The notes below the pieces were generated by a model that did no database searches, was not told where the DNA came from, and was given only the letters and a program-made list of their open reading frames with translations. Shown here one piece after another: positions 16,978 through 25,235 of a DNA stretch of 64,000 nt. The DNA is taken from assembly GCF_007830495.1 (NCBI RefSeq), contig NZ_VLKW01000013.1:180377-244376 (forward strand), read 5' to 3'. Both the position numbers and the translations under genes were made by a program. The DNA is from Pseudoduganella flava (lineage in GTDB: Bacteria > Pseudomonadota > Gammaproteobacteria > Burkholderiales > Burkholderiaceae_D). Numbering within the stretch: position 1 is the first letter of the stretch; each line of letters begins with the position of its first letter.

Positions 16978-17212
16978 GCTGTGCTACTCCAGGTGTAGAG
17001 GTCGGCTGGGGCCTGCCTTCGATAGCCACGCAGAACGCCTTGCATTTAACGGGCGATGCGTATAGCTTGCTCCGGGGCATTGTAAGACAAATTGTAAAAA
17101 TGGGCTCTGTAGCCGCTGAGTATCGTTAGAACGTAATGAGTATAGGAGGGCATCGAAAGCATAGCACTCTATGCAGCAACATGCCTTGTCTCGACGATGA
17201 GGGAATTACACT
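16978..17212. other. Gene-free stretch in the island
   Basis: 235 bases between the remnant's start and the HEPN-like gene's stop. Short ORFs exist in all frames but none has a ribosome binding site or recognisable motif. No terminator hairpin with a T-run was found. Confidence 0.5.
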
Positions 17213-17953
17213 TCAGTCAACGTCATCGAGTCCAAGGACCGTTTCGATTTCCGACTCGCTCAAGTGGAACAGCGGGCGGGCGCCGTCCGTGAGTCGCTCG
17301 AAGAAGGCGCTCATTGTGGCTGTAACATGCGAAATGAACGTTGCTTTCAGCTCGAATCCAAAGCCGTCCGCATGGACGTACCCTAGCCCTGCATCTCGAA
17401 ACGAAATGTGAACGCTCCTTTCGACGTATTCGTGCAGTTGGGAATTGCTGCCTATGTCGCCAGATGAATGGACGATTGAATTCCTCAGTTGGCGGAATGC
17501 GTCAAGTTCGCGCCAATAGATCTCGGCAGCGGAGAAGTCCACGCCAACCGTCTTCTCCAGATAGTCCCTGTACTTGCGGATGTTACCTCGCGCTGGAGGG
17601 GGCCCTTGAACGTCAAGGCATTCGCTCAGGTACCGGCAGTATTGCGCCAGTGCCGACTCAAGGACGCTGTAGAGGGAAAGCAGCATCGAGCATCTGTGCA
17701 TGCTCGGATAGTTATGCTCGAAGTCATACCGCTCTGCTCCGAACTCTTCGAAAACCTCTTGCGCGAGGTCTGGATCGCAGACGTCGAGGGCCTCATCGAT
17801 ATGCGAATGCAGGGCGTCAATGCGAAGCGCAAGCAACATCTCAACCGCGTTGTGATGATTGCCGATAAACTTCATATCGGTACGGATGACCTTCCAGCGC
17901 CGGAGGATCATCAGCTCCAAATGCAACTTGTCGAGTTCGCTCTCTGAATACAT
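17213..17953 (-). CDS. HEPN-like protein of unknown function
   Basis: 246-residue, mostly helical, soluble protein. Residues 157-162 read RNSIVH, the R-x4-H signature of HEPN RNases and their catalytically related relatives, embedded in the typical context FRQLRNSIVHSSG. Upstream helices (SMLLSLYSVLESALAQYCRYLS) fit the HEPN four-helix bundle. HEPN proteins are common as toxins or as regulatory domains in defence and toxin-antitoxin loci. No antitoxin gene (such as an MNT nucleotidyltransferase) lies beside it. GC is intermediate between island and chromosome. The assignment rests on one motif plus context, so activity is uncertain. Confidence 0.6.
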   Translation of the reverse strand: MYSESELDKLHLELMILRRWKVIRTDMKFIGNHHNAVEMLLALRIDALHSHIDEALDVCDPDLAQEVFEEFGAERYDFEHNYPSMHRCSMLLSLYSVLESALAQYCRYLSECLDVQGPPPARGNIRKYRDYLEKTVGVDFSAAEIYWRELDAFRQLRNSIVHSSGDIGSNSQLHEYVERSVHISFRDAGLGYVHADGFGFELKATFISHVTATMSAFFERLTDGARPLFHLSESEIETVLGLDDVD

Positions 17954-17987
17954 TTCGGACTGTTCCTGTGACGGCAGGGTCCTTAAA

Positions 17988-19025
17988 TTAAGGTACCGCG
18001 TTCGCGGTCTCTTGTATCTTTGCTTGCGCGGATCGCAATGCGCCTTCGGCCTTGGCGACGTTTCCGCTGCCGTGCATCAACGCGACGAGCATCGGGGCGA
18101 GTTCCTTGCAGAGCCCGTCGATTCCGACCTCGTCGCCCATTCCAATAGCCTTGTGAAGGGTCTGAGGAAGGTTCTCGACGGGCTCGATCGACGCGTGGCG
18201 GCCAGGCAGCCAGTTCATCAGCCGCTTGTGCTGGGCGCGGTATTGATCGAGCAGGCAGCCCGGCAGGTCGGCCGCGGCACGGCATTGCTTGTCGCGCTCG
18301 CGCAGCCATTGGCGCTGCAGCGCCTGCAGTTCGGCGCGCGCGGCCAGCGTGTCGTGGCCGTGGCGGATCTCGGTGTACAGCTTGGTCAGTTCCAGGTCCG
18401 CCAGCGCCAGCGCGGGCGTGCCGCAGATGGCGCGCTCGATGGCATTGCCCGCTTGCGCGCAGTCGAACGACGGGCCGCCTTCCGGCGGGACGAAGCGCGC
18501 GGGCGGCGCGAACGCTGCAACGTCCGCCTTGCTGGACTTGCCCTGCCGGTCGATGAACTCGACGCTGGCCGGGCGCAGCTGCTCTTCGGCGATCCAGTCG
18601 CGCAGCGCCTTGAGGGCCGGCTCCGGCACCGCATCGGCAGCGAAATCGTTCGACCCGAGGCGCAGCGCACCGTCGTCGTAGTTCGCGCCCAGCGCCGCGC
18701 CGGTCGCCGTGTCGATCCAGAAGAAGCCCTTCACGGGGCATGCGTGCGCGACACAGGCGGACATGCTGACGTAGCGCTTGTCGGTGACGATCACCGGGTC
18801 CGGCGGCCCGCCCAGCGCATCGACGACGTCGCGCGCCAGCGCCTTCGGCACGTGCGCATTGACCAGCGGGCGGGCGCGCTTGTCCCAGATCAGCGCATTG
18901 GTCGACTTGCCTGCATAGTCCAGCAGCCACGGCACCGGCTGCGCCGCCGCGGCCCATGCCGCGCCACACAACACCGCTGTCACCATCCACTTGCGCATCG
19001 CATTGCTCATCCACGCATTGCTCAT
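17988..19025 (-). CDS. Secreted protein with LprI/DUF1311-like domain
   Basis: 345 residues with a signal peptide (MRKWMVTAVLCGAAWAAAAQ) and, at about 190-265, a lysozyme-inhibitor LprI-type domain: SFDCAQAGNAIERAICGTPALALADLELTKLY, followed by QRQWLRERDKQC and CLLDQYRAQHKRL. Cysteines in this block are those conserved in the family. The N-terminal 150 residues, which include two cysteines in MSACVAHACPVKGFFW, are unassigned. ATG 19025 has GGGAGAATCG upstream. The first codons are a tandem 15-base duplication (MSNAWMSNAM), so two start positions exist 15 and 27 bases apart. Base composition is that of the chromosome, marking the right edge of the island. Confidence 0.75.
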   Translation of the reverse strand: MSNAWMSNAMRKWMVTAVLCGAAWAAAAQPVPWLLDYAGKSTNALIWDKRARPLVNAHVPKALARDVVDALGGPPDPVIVTDKRYVSMSACVAHACPVKGFFWIDTATGAALGANYDDGALRLGSNDFAADAVPEPALKALRDWIAEEQLRPASVEFIDRQGKSSKADVAAFAPPARFVPPEGGPSFDCAQAGNAIERAICGTPALALADLELTKLYTEIRHGHDTLAARAELQALQRQWLRERDKQCRAAADLPGCLLDQYRAQHKRLMNWLPGRHASIEPVENLPQTLHKAIGMGDEVGIDGLCKELAPMLVALMHGSGNVAKAEGALRSAQAKIQETANAVP

Positions 19026-19044
19026 CGATTCTCCCGGTACAAAG

Positions 19045-19073
19045 CAAAAAGCCCAACCGTGAGGCTGGGCTTT
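19045..19073 (-). terminator. Terminator of the first tRNA-Asn gene
   Basis: On the minus strand, AAGCCCAGCCTCACGGTTGGGCTT with TTTTT following, about 10 bases after the tRNA 3' end. Confidence 0.85.
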
Positions 19074-19082
19074 TCAATGTTC

Positions 19083-19158
19083 TGGCTCCCCGACCTGGAC
19101 TCGAACCAGGGACCTGCGGATTAACAGTCCGTCGCTCTACCGACTGAGCTATCAGGGA
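19083..19158 (-). tRNA. tRNA-Asn (GTT), copy 1
   Basis: 76 bases including encoded CCA. Minus strand starts TCCCTGATAGCTCAGTCGG; anticodon loop CTGTTAA with anticodon GTT; T-arm GGTTCGAGTCC; acceptor stem closes with TCGGGGA-GCCA. Identical to copies at 21641 and 38664. Confidence 0.97.
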
Positions 19159-19169
19159 AAAGAGGCCGT

Positions 19170-19198
19170 ATTATAGCGGCCTGATTCGCGGCTGGCAA
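19170..19198 (-). promoter_or_regulatory. tRNA-Asn copy 1 promoter
   Basis: Minus strand -35 TTGCCA (19193-19198), 17 bp, -10 TATAAT (19170-19175), about 11 bases before the tRNA 5' end. Confidence 0.75.
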
Positions 19199-19237
19199 GA
19201 GGAGATGAAACGCCTCTTGCCAGGCCCCGCGCAACCG

Positions 19238-21442
19238 TTAGAACGTGCCTTTAAATTGCACGCCCCACTGCCGCGGCTCGTTGATGAAGCCCGTCAGGTT
19301 GTTGAAGTCGATCGCACCGGTGATGCGCTGCTGGTCGGTGATGTTGCGGCCGAACGCGGCGATCTCGTACTTGCCGCCTGCCCAGTTGTAGCCGACGCGC
19401 AGGCCGCCTTCCGTCAGCGGCTTGCCGGTGAATTCGGCGGCTTCGTACAGGAAGAAGTTGACCTTGCTGCGGTACGACCAGTCGGTCAGCACGAACAGGT
19501 TGCCTTCAGCCAGCGGGAAGTTGTAGCGGGCCGACAGGTTGACGATCCACTTCGGCGCCTGCGGCAGCGGGTTGCCGTCGATGACGACGCGGCCGGCGGC
19601 GTTCAGCGGATCGAGCACCGTGCACTGTGCGCACTTGTTCACGGACAGCGAAGCATCCTGGATCTTCGTGTAGTTGTAGCTGGTCGAGGCGGAGACCTTG
19701 AAGTCCGGCGTCACGAAGCCTTCGATTTCCGCTTCGATGCCGCGGCCCTTGGTCTTGTTTGCGTTGATCAGCGCCGTGACGTTCGAATTGCCGCCGACGA
19801 CCGTCAGCTGCTGGTTCTTCACGTCGTAGTCGTACACGGACAGCGACGCGCGGGCACGGCGGTTCAGCAGGTCGGCCTTGATGCCGGCTTCATACGACGT
19901 GATCGTTTCGGCGTCGGCGATCGTGGCCGGGCCGGAGGCGGACGGTGCGCCGATCGACGGTGCGCGGAAGCCCGTCGCCACGCGGGCGTAGGCCGACACG
20001 TCCTGGTTGATGGCGTACGTGGCCGACAGGTCCCAGTTGGTCTTGTGCTTTTCGGACTCGATCGTCGCCGGGCCCTGCAACGTCGTGCCGGTCGCTTCGA
20101 TCGTATGGAAGTCCTTCTTGTCGTTCGTGTAGCGCAGGCCGCCGCGCACGGTCAGCGCATCGGTCACCGCATAGTTCACGGAGCCGAATGCCGCCCATGC
20201 CTTGTTCTTCTGGTTGCTGACGACGCGGCTGGTGCGCGCGCCCGCGACGTTGAAGTTGTCGCTGCCGCCGGTGGCGTCTTCATCGAAGTAGTACACGCCG
20301 GCCTGCCACGACAGCGGGCCTGCTTTCTTCGACTCGACACGGAACTCCTGCGAGTACTGCTTCAGGTCCGGCAGCACGGAGGCCGTCTCGACCTGGAACG
20401 GCACCACGCCAGGACCGGTCGGGTTGCCGCCGTCGATGTCGCCGCGGCTGTTGTACTCGGCGATCGTCTCGTAGCCGGTGATCGAGTACAGCTTCACGGC
20501 GCCCAGGTCCCACGACAGGCGCACGTTGGCGCCGCGCGTCGTCAGGTTCTGGTAATTCTGGCCGTTCGTGTAGATCTTCTCGGCGTCGAAGCCGTCCACC
20601 AGGTTGTTCGTGCCCTTCTGGATGATGTTGGCACGGAACAGGCGCGAGCTGCCTTCGGTGGTGCGCTGGTGAACGTTGAACAGCGCGTTGAACGTGCCGT
20701 TCGGCTGGTACAGGAACTGCACGCGCTCGGCGTGTTCGTTGTAGCCGTCCAGCGTGTCGGCGCTGTTGTTGGTGTAGGCGTTCTTGACGTAGTCGTCGCG
20801 GTGCTGGCGCAACGTCGAGACGCGCATCGCCCACTCGTTCGACAGCGGGATGTTGGCCGCGCCTTCGGCATTGATCGTGCCGTGCGTCGCGTACGACAGG
20901 TTGTAGTAACCTTCGACGCCTTTCAGGCTCGGCTTCGCGGATTCGAACTTCACCACGCCGGCCGGGGTGTTACGGCCGAACAGCGTGCCCTGCGGGCCGC
21001 GCAGCACTTCGATGTTCGCGAGGTCGAACATCGGGTAGCCCTTCAGGATCGGGTTCTCCTGCACGACGTCGTCATAGATCAGCGACACGGGCTGCGACGC
21101 GAAGATCGAGAAGTCGGCATTGCCGTAGCCACGGATGTAGAAGCGCGGGAACACGCGGCCCGTCGACGATTCCACGTTCAGGCTCGGCGTCTTGCCGGCG
21201 AGGACGCGCACGTCCTGGCCGCCGGACAGGATCACGTCCAGCTTCTCGTTCTGCAGGGTCGAGACGGAGACCGGCACTTCGCGGATGTTCTCGGCGCGGC
21301 GCTGGGCCGTCACGGTCACGGTTTCGAGCTGGCCGGTGGCGGCCGGGGTGGTTGCCTGGGTGGCTTCCTGGGCCAGCGCGGCCACTGGCAGCGCAGCCGT
21401 AAGAGCGAGGAGACGCTTATGCATCTTGGACAGTTTCATCAT
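19238..21442 (-). CDS. TonB-dependent outer-membrane receptor
   Basis: 734-residue outer-membrane receptor for energy-coupled uptake, probably of an iron complex or similar ligand. Features in order: signal peptide (about 1-25, ALPVAALAQ), a TonB-box-like ETVTVTAQRR near 40, a plug domain with IRGYGNADFSIF, LIYDDVVQENP and EVLRGPQGTLFGRNTPAG, then a 22-strand barrel ending with the aromatic C-terminus VQFKGTF expected for outer-membrane insertion. The plug and barrel resemble the large iron-complex receptor group. The gene stands alone between two tRNA-Asn copies; no TonB/ExbBD or uptake ABC genes lie nearby, so the ligand cannot be inferred from context. Confidence 0.93.
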   Translation of the reverse strand: MMKLSKMHKRLLALTAALPVAALAQEATQATTPAATGQLETVTVTAQRRAENIREVPVSVSTLQNEKLDVILSGGQDVRVLAGKTPSLNVESSTGRVFPRFYIRGYGNADFSIFASQPVSLIYDDVVQENPILKGYPMFDLANIEVLRGPQGTLFGRNTPAGVVKFESAKPSLKGVEGYYNLSYATHGTINAEGAANIPLSNEWAMRVSTLRQHRDDYVKNAYTNNSADTLDGYNEHAERVQFLYQPNGTFNALFNVHQRTTEGSSRLFRANIIQKGTNNLVDGFDAEKIYTNGQNYQNLTTRGANVRLSWDLGAVKLYSITGYETIAEYNSRGDIDGGNPTGPGVVPFQVETASVLPDLKQYSQEFRVESKKAGPLSWQAGVYYFDEDATGGSDNFNVAGARTSRVVSNQKNKAWAAFGSVNYAVTDALTVRGGLRYTNDKKDFHTIEATGTTLQGPATIESEKHKTNWDLSATYAINQDVSAYARVATGFRAPSIGAPSASGPATIADAETITSYEAGIKADLLNRRARASLSVYDYDVKNQQLTVVGGNSNVTALINANKTKGRGIEAEIEGFVTPDFKVSASTSYNYTKIQDASLSVNKCAQCTVLDPLNAAGRVVIDGNPLPQAPKWIVNLSARYNFPLAEGNLFVLTDWSYRSKVNFFLYEAAEFTGKPLTEGGLRVGYNWAGGKYEIAAFGRNITDQQRITGAIDFNNLTGFINEPRQWGVQFKGTF

Positions 21443-21606
21443 TTGCTTTCCTGGGTTTGAAAAAATACTGCAAAGGTGTACAACGCTGTCTCCCGTTCTC
21501 TTGTGTGGGATGCCCGCCCGGCCTGGTGTTGCGCGGTGCCGTGTGCGAACTCCTCTTATGGTCGCACTGCCAACTACCTGAACTTTTGTTATCGCGACGG
21601 ATAATA

Positions 21607-21633
21607 AAAAGCCGCGTATGAAACGCGGCTTTT
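21607..21633 (-). terminator. Terminator of the second tRNA-Asn gene
   Basis: Stem AAAAGCCGCGT/ACGCGGCTTTT with a 5-base loop, followed on the minus strand by T-rich sequence. Confidence 0.85.
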
Positions 21634-21640
21634 GGTGTTC

Positions 21641-21716
21641 TGGCTCCCCGACCTGGACTCGAACCAGGGACCTGCGGATTAACAGTCCGTCGCTCTACCG
21701 ACTGAGCTATCAGGGA
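21641..21716 (-). tRNA. tRNA-Asn (GTT), copy 2
   Basis: Same 76-base sequence as copy 1, anticodon GTT, CCA encoded. The 5' flank also resembles copy 1 for about 25 bases (AAAAGAGGCCG-ATTATAGCGGC on the plus strand), so the unit including its promoter was duplicated. Confidence 0.97.
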
Positions 21717-21727
21717 AAAGAGGCCGC

Positions 21728-21756
21728 ATTATAGCGGCGCAAAACGCAGTTCACAA
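21728..21756 (-). promoter_or_regulatory. tRNA-Asn copy 2 promoter
   Basis: Minus strand -35 TTGTGA (21751-21756), exactly 17 bp, -10 TATAAT (21728-21733). Confidence 0.75.
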
Positions 21757-21805
21757 CACCACTGTTGTTTTTTGGCACGCCGCATGGGTTTCGCGCGCAC
21801 ACCGC

Positions 21806-23731
21806 TCAGCGGGGCCGGAACAGCGCTTCGAAACGGTCAGGCGTGCCGGCAACGCGTTCGAGTACCGGGTAGCGCAGGCCACCGCGATAGTCGAGCGTCG
21901 CGGTGGTGCTGGCGCCATCCTGGCGGAACGTCAGCACGACCGGTGTTCCGGCGGAGCCCGCCGTTGCGGCCACCGCGGCGCCGAGCGCCGCCACGCTGAA
22001 TGGCTGGCCATTGACGGCGGTGATCTGCGCGCCCGGTGCGAGCCCGGCGCGAAACGCCGGCCCTTCCCATGCGACGGCGCGCGCGACACCGGCCTTGGTG
22101 ACTGTCAGGCCGATGGCGTAGCTGAAGTCCGCAATGCCGCCGTCCTCCTCCAGCAACCGGAAATAGGCCGTCGGCTCGTTCGTGTATGCCAGCCGGTAGC
22201 CGGCGCGCGCCAGGCCGTCGAGCAGATGCGCGTCGTCGTGCGCATCGAGGCGCTCGCGCAGGAAGCCGGCCCAGTCATACGGGGCGATGCGGCGCAACGT
22301 GTCGGCCACGTCGGCGAACGTGTACGTCAGCGGCGCGCGGCTGCCGTCGCGCATGCCGAAGAAGGCGGCCGCGAAATCGTCCAGGCCGCGGCGCTCGCCG
22401 GTCAACTCGCGCAGGCGCATGTCGACATCGAGCCACAGCAGCATGCCCTCGCCGTAGTAATCCTCGCGGCGCTGCCAGTCGCGCCAGGCGACCGGCTTGC
22501 CCGCCATGTAGCGCGGGTCGGCGGTGCTTTCCTGCAGCGATTTCCAGCGCCGGCCGATGCGCGCCTGCGCAAGCGCCGCCTCGGCGGCAAACACGTCGCG
22601 CGTCTGATGCGCCGTGCGCAGGCCGGCGCGTGCCGCGATGACGTTGCCCCAGAACTGCGTCTGCCCTTCATAGACCCACAGCAGGCTGTCGCGCATGATG
22701 GAGTTCAGGTTGGGCGTCCACATGTCCGCCGGCACCCGGAATTTGCCGTTCCACGAGTGCACGTATTCATGGGCGAACAGGTCGCCCGTCAGCAGGCGCG
22801 CATCCGCGCTCGTGAACATGTCGGGCGGACCGTTCAGTTCGGCCGATTCGAGGTGTTCGAGCCCGCCGGAACCGGCCACCACGTCGCTCGCCGTGGCAAG
22901 GAAATCGAAGCGGTCGTAATGCTCGGAGCGCAGCAGCTTGCGCGCTTGACGGACGGCCGCGCGGTAAGGTTCCAGCTGGGCAGGCGTGATCTCCAGCTGG
23001 TCCGCGCGGTCCGCCGCCACGTGCAAGAACACGGGCCGGGAACCTTCCGCGTCCAGCGCGTACCGGCGCAGGTGACGGCCCGCCAGCACGGGCGCATCGA
23101 CCAGCTCCTCCATCGATACGGGGCGGTACTCGATGCGGCCTTCCTGTTCGCGCGCCACGTCCAGCGCGCTGCCGGTCCGGAAGCCCGCAGGCAGCGCCAG
23201 CGACGGCTGCACCATCACATTGCGCATGAACCAGCCCGCCGGGTACAGCACCATGCGGTTCCATGGCACCAGCATCACGTCGGGCGCCATCGTCTTGCCG
23301 GCGCCGATCGGGGACAGGTACTGGAATTGCACGTCGACCGTACTGGTCCCGGGCGGCACCGCGACGTGGAACGCGAACACGTCCGCGGCATCGCGGCGCC
23401 ACGCCAGCCGCTTGCCGCCGGCGCTGGCGACGAGGCCGGCGAGCGGCGCGACCATGCCGGTGTCGGCGTGGCTCGCGGCTTCCCATTGCGGGTACAGCAG
23501 TACCAGGTCGCCCGGCCGCTGAACGGGGATCGATTCACGCACGGTGTAGATCTTGTGCGCGGTGTCCGTCGCATCCACGTGCAGCCGAATCGTCCCGTTG
23601 AACGCCATGTCGCGCGGTGCGGCGATCGGCGGTTCGGGCGGCAACGGCTGTGGCCCTTCGGTGGCGTGGACCATCGCGCAACCGCCTGCCAGCAAGGCGG
23701 ACGACAACGCAAGCACTGAACTGAGTCTCAT
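21806..23731 (-). CDS. M61-family metallopeptidase with PDZ domain, lipoprotein
   Basis: 641-residue predicted lipoprotein (signal peptide with lipobox LLAGGC, Cys18). It has the M61 (glycyl aminopeptidase) layout: N-terminal beta domain, then a catalytic domain with GGLEHLESAELNG, the zinc motif HEYVHSWNGK (HExxH-type), and the downstream WVYEGQTQFWGN helix. A PDZ-like domain follows at about 530-610 (VARAVAWEGPAFRAGLAPGAQITAVNGQPF). Family members act in the periplasm on peptides with N-terminal Gly or Ala. Transcribed away from the ABC operon starting at 23908; the 176-bp divergent region between them shows no clear operator. Confidence 0.88.
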   Translation of the reverse strand: MRLSSVLALSSALLAGGCAMVHATEGPQPLPPEPPIAAPRDMAFNGTIRLHVDATDTAHKIYTVRESIPVQRPGDLVLLYPQWEAASHADTGMVAPLAGLVASAGGKRLAWRRDAADVFAFHVAVPPGTSTVDVQFQYLSPIGAGKTMAPDVMLVPWNRMVLYPAGWFMRNVMVQPSLALPAGFRTGSALDVAREQEGRIEYRPVSMEELVDAPVLAGRHLRRYALDAEGSRPVFLHVAADRADQLEITPAQLEPYRAAVRQARKLLRSEHYDRFDFLATASDVVAGSGGLEHLESAELNGPPDMFTSADARLLTGDLFAHEYVHSWNGKFRVPADMWTPNLNSIMRDSLLWVYEGQTQFWGNVIAARAGLRTAHQTRDVFAAEAALAQARIGRRWKSLQESTADPRYMAGKPVAWRDWQRREDYYGEGMLLWLDVDMRLRELTGERRGLDDFAAAFFGMRDGSRAPLTYTFADVADTLRRIAPYDWAGFLRERLDAHDDAHLLDGLARAGYRLAYTNEPTAYFRLLEEDGGIADFSYAIGLTVTKAGVARAVAWEGPAFRAGLAPGAQITAVNGQPFSVAALGAAVAATAGSAGTPVVLTFRQDGASTTATLDYRGGLRYPVLERVAGTPDRFEALFRPR

Positions 23732-23907
23732 CGGATCTCCGTGATTCCTGGTCGACGGACCTTACAAGCGTTGCGGCGTGCCGTCAACCTTCCCTCGCGT
23801 CGTCCAGCTGGGGTTTCACCGCCGGCAAACCCGGTTTCGTCGCATCCGGGTGGAACGGGCCGCCGGCGGCCGGCAGCATGTGCTCATTCCACCACAGGAG
23901 AAGACCG

Positions 23908-24546
23908 ATGAAACACCTTGCACTACCGCTGCTGCTGGCAGCCACCCTGGCCGCCGGCGCGGCGCACGCCGATGCCGTCACGCTGCCGCAAGCCCGCAGC
24001 CAGTTCCTTGCCGCGACCGCTGGCGACACGGCGGCGCGCGATGCCGCGATCGAATCGTTCGCCCGGCTCGCGGCCGAACAGCCCGGCCACCCCGTGTACC
24101 TGGCTTACCAGGGCGCGGCGCTGGCGCTGAAGGGCCGCGACGCCAAGCAGCCTTGGGAAAAGATGAAGTACGCCGAACAGGGCGCCGACCTGGTCGAGAA
24201 GGCCGTCGCGCTGCTCGGGCCCGAGCACGACAAGCCACTCGCCGACGGCAACCCGGAAAGCATCGAGACCCGCGCCGTGGCGGCAAGCTCGCTGCTGGCG
24301 CTGCCGGAATTCCTGCACCGCGGCGCGGCCGGCAAGCGCGCCTTGCAGGGAGCGCTCGACTCGCCGCTGCTGGAGCAAGCCAGCGCATCGACGCGCGCCA
24401 GCGTGTACGCGGCCGCGGCGCGCGTTGCCGGGAACGAGCGCCGCGGCGCCGACGAAGCGGCGTGGCTGAAAAAGATCGTCGCGCTGCCCGCCACCCCGGC
24501 CCAGCGCGAGCGGGCGCAGGCGCGGCTCAAGGAGCTGGGACTGTGA
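23908..24546 (+). CDS. Periplasmic hypothetical protein, first gene of an ABC envelope operon
   Basis: 212 residues with a signal peptide (MKHLALPLLLAATLAAGAAHA). The mature part is helical and TPR-like (FARLAAEQPGHPVYLAYQGAALALKGR, PWEKMKYAEQGADLVEKAVALLG). I do not recognise a specific family. The start at 23908 has AGGAGAAGACC upstream; the in-frame ATG 30 bases earlier lacks signal-peptide character. Its stop overlaps the GTG of the ABC ATPase (GTGA), so it is co-translated with the transporter and may act as a periplasmic partner. Confidence 0.75.
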   Translation: MKHLALPLLLAATLAAGAAHADAVTLPQARSQFLAATAGDTAARDAAIESFARLAAEQPGHPVYLAYQGAALALKGRDAKQPWEKMKYAEQGADLVEKAVALLGPEHDKPLADGNPESIETRAVAASSLLALPEFLHRGAAGKRALQGALDSPLLEQASASTRASVYAAAARVAGNERRGADEAAWLKKIVALPATPAQRERAQARLKELGL

Positions 24547-25235
24547 CGGGCGCGCTGATGGCACTGGAAGGCGTGCATCGCAGCTACATGCTGGGTGCCA
24601 GCCCGATCCGCGCGCTGCGCGGCGTCGGGCTGCGCCTGTGGCCCGGCGAAATCGTCGCCGTCACGGGGCCGTCCGGCAGCGGCAAGAGCACGTTGCTGAA
24701 CATTTGCGGGCTGCTCGACCGGGCCGAGCGCGGCAGCGTGTACTTCGACGGCACGCTGCTGGCGGACGACGACGAGGCGCAGCGCACGTTGCTGCGCCGC
24801 CGCGCCGTGGGGTTCGTGTTCCAGAGCTTCCACCTGGTGCCGGTGATGAACGCGCACGACAACGTCGACTACCCGCTGGCGCTGCTGGGCCTTCCGGCCG
24901 CGGAACGCCGCCGGCGGGTCGGCGCGGCGCTCGATCGGGTAGGCCTGGCAGGCTTCGGCAAGCACCGCCCGGATCAGCTGTCCGGCGGCCAGCGCCAGCG
25001 GGTGGCGATCGCCCGCGCGATCGTCAAGCAGCCCCGCCTCGTGATCGCCGACGAGCCGACGGCCAGCCTCGACGCCGTGACGGCGGGCCAGGTGACGACG
25101 CTGATGCGTGAACTGGCGCACGAACAGGGCACGGCGTTCCTCGTCGCGACGCACGACGAGCGCGTGCTGCCCCACTGCGACCGCGCGCTGATGCTCGACG
25201 ACGGCCTGCTGGCGGGAGGCCATCATGCGGCTTGA
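24543..25235 (+). CDS. ABC transporter ATPase (LolD/MacB type)
   Basis: 230-residue ATPase with all ABC motifs: Walker A GPSGSGKST, Q-loop FVFQSFHLVP, signature LSGGQRQRVAIARA, Walker B LVIADEPTASLD and the switch His in VATHDER. Sequence style is that of LolD/MacB/FtsE ATPases that power FtsX-type permeases in mechanotransmission rather than solute transport. Start taken as GTG 24543, overlapping the previous stop; ATG 24558 is an alternative. The last 11 bases overlap the permease gene. Confidence 0.93.
   Translation: MTGALMALEGVHRSYMLGASPIRALRGVGLRLWPGEIVAVTGPSGSGKSTLLNICGLLDRAERGSVYFDGTLLADDDEAQRTLLRRRAVGFVFQSFHLVPVMNAHDNVDYPLALLGLPAAERRRRVGAALDRVGLAGFGKHRPDQLSGGQRQRVAIARAIVKQPRLVIADEPTASLDAVTAGQVTTLMRELAHEQGTAFLVATHDERVLPHCDRALMLDDGLLAGGHHAA

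Noticed and set aside
16838..17129. Short plus-strand ORFs in the island
   Set aside because: Lack ribosome binding sites and overlap the minus-strand gene remnant, whose sense is more protein-like.
19205..21460. 751-codon plus-strand ORF opposite the TonB receptor
   Set aside because: Antisense shadow; the receptor on the minus strand is unmistakable.
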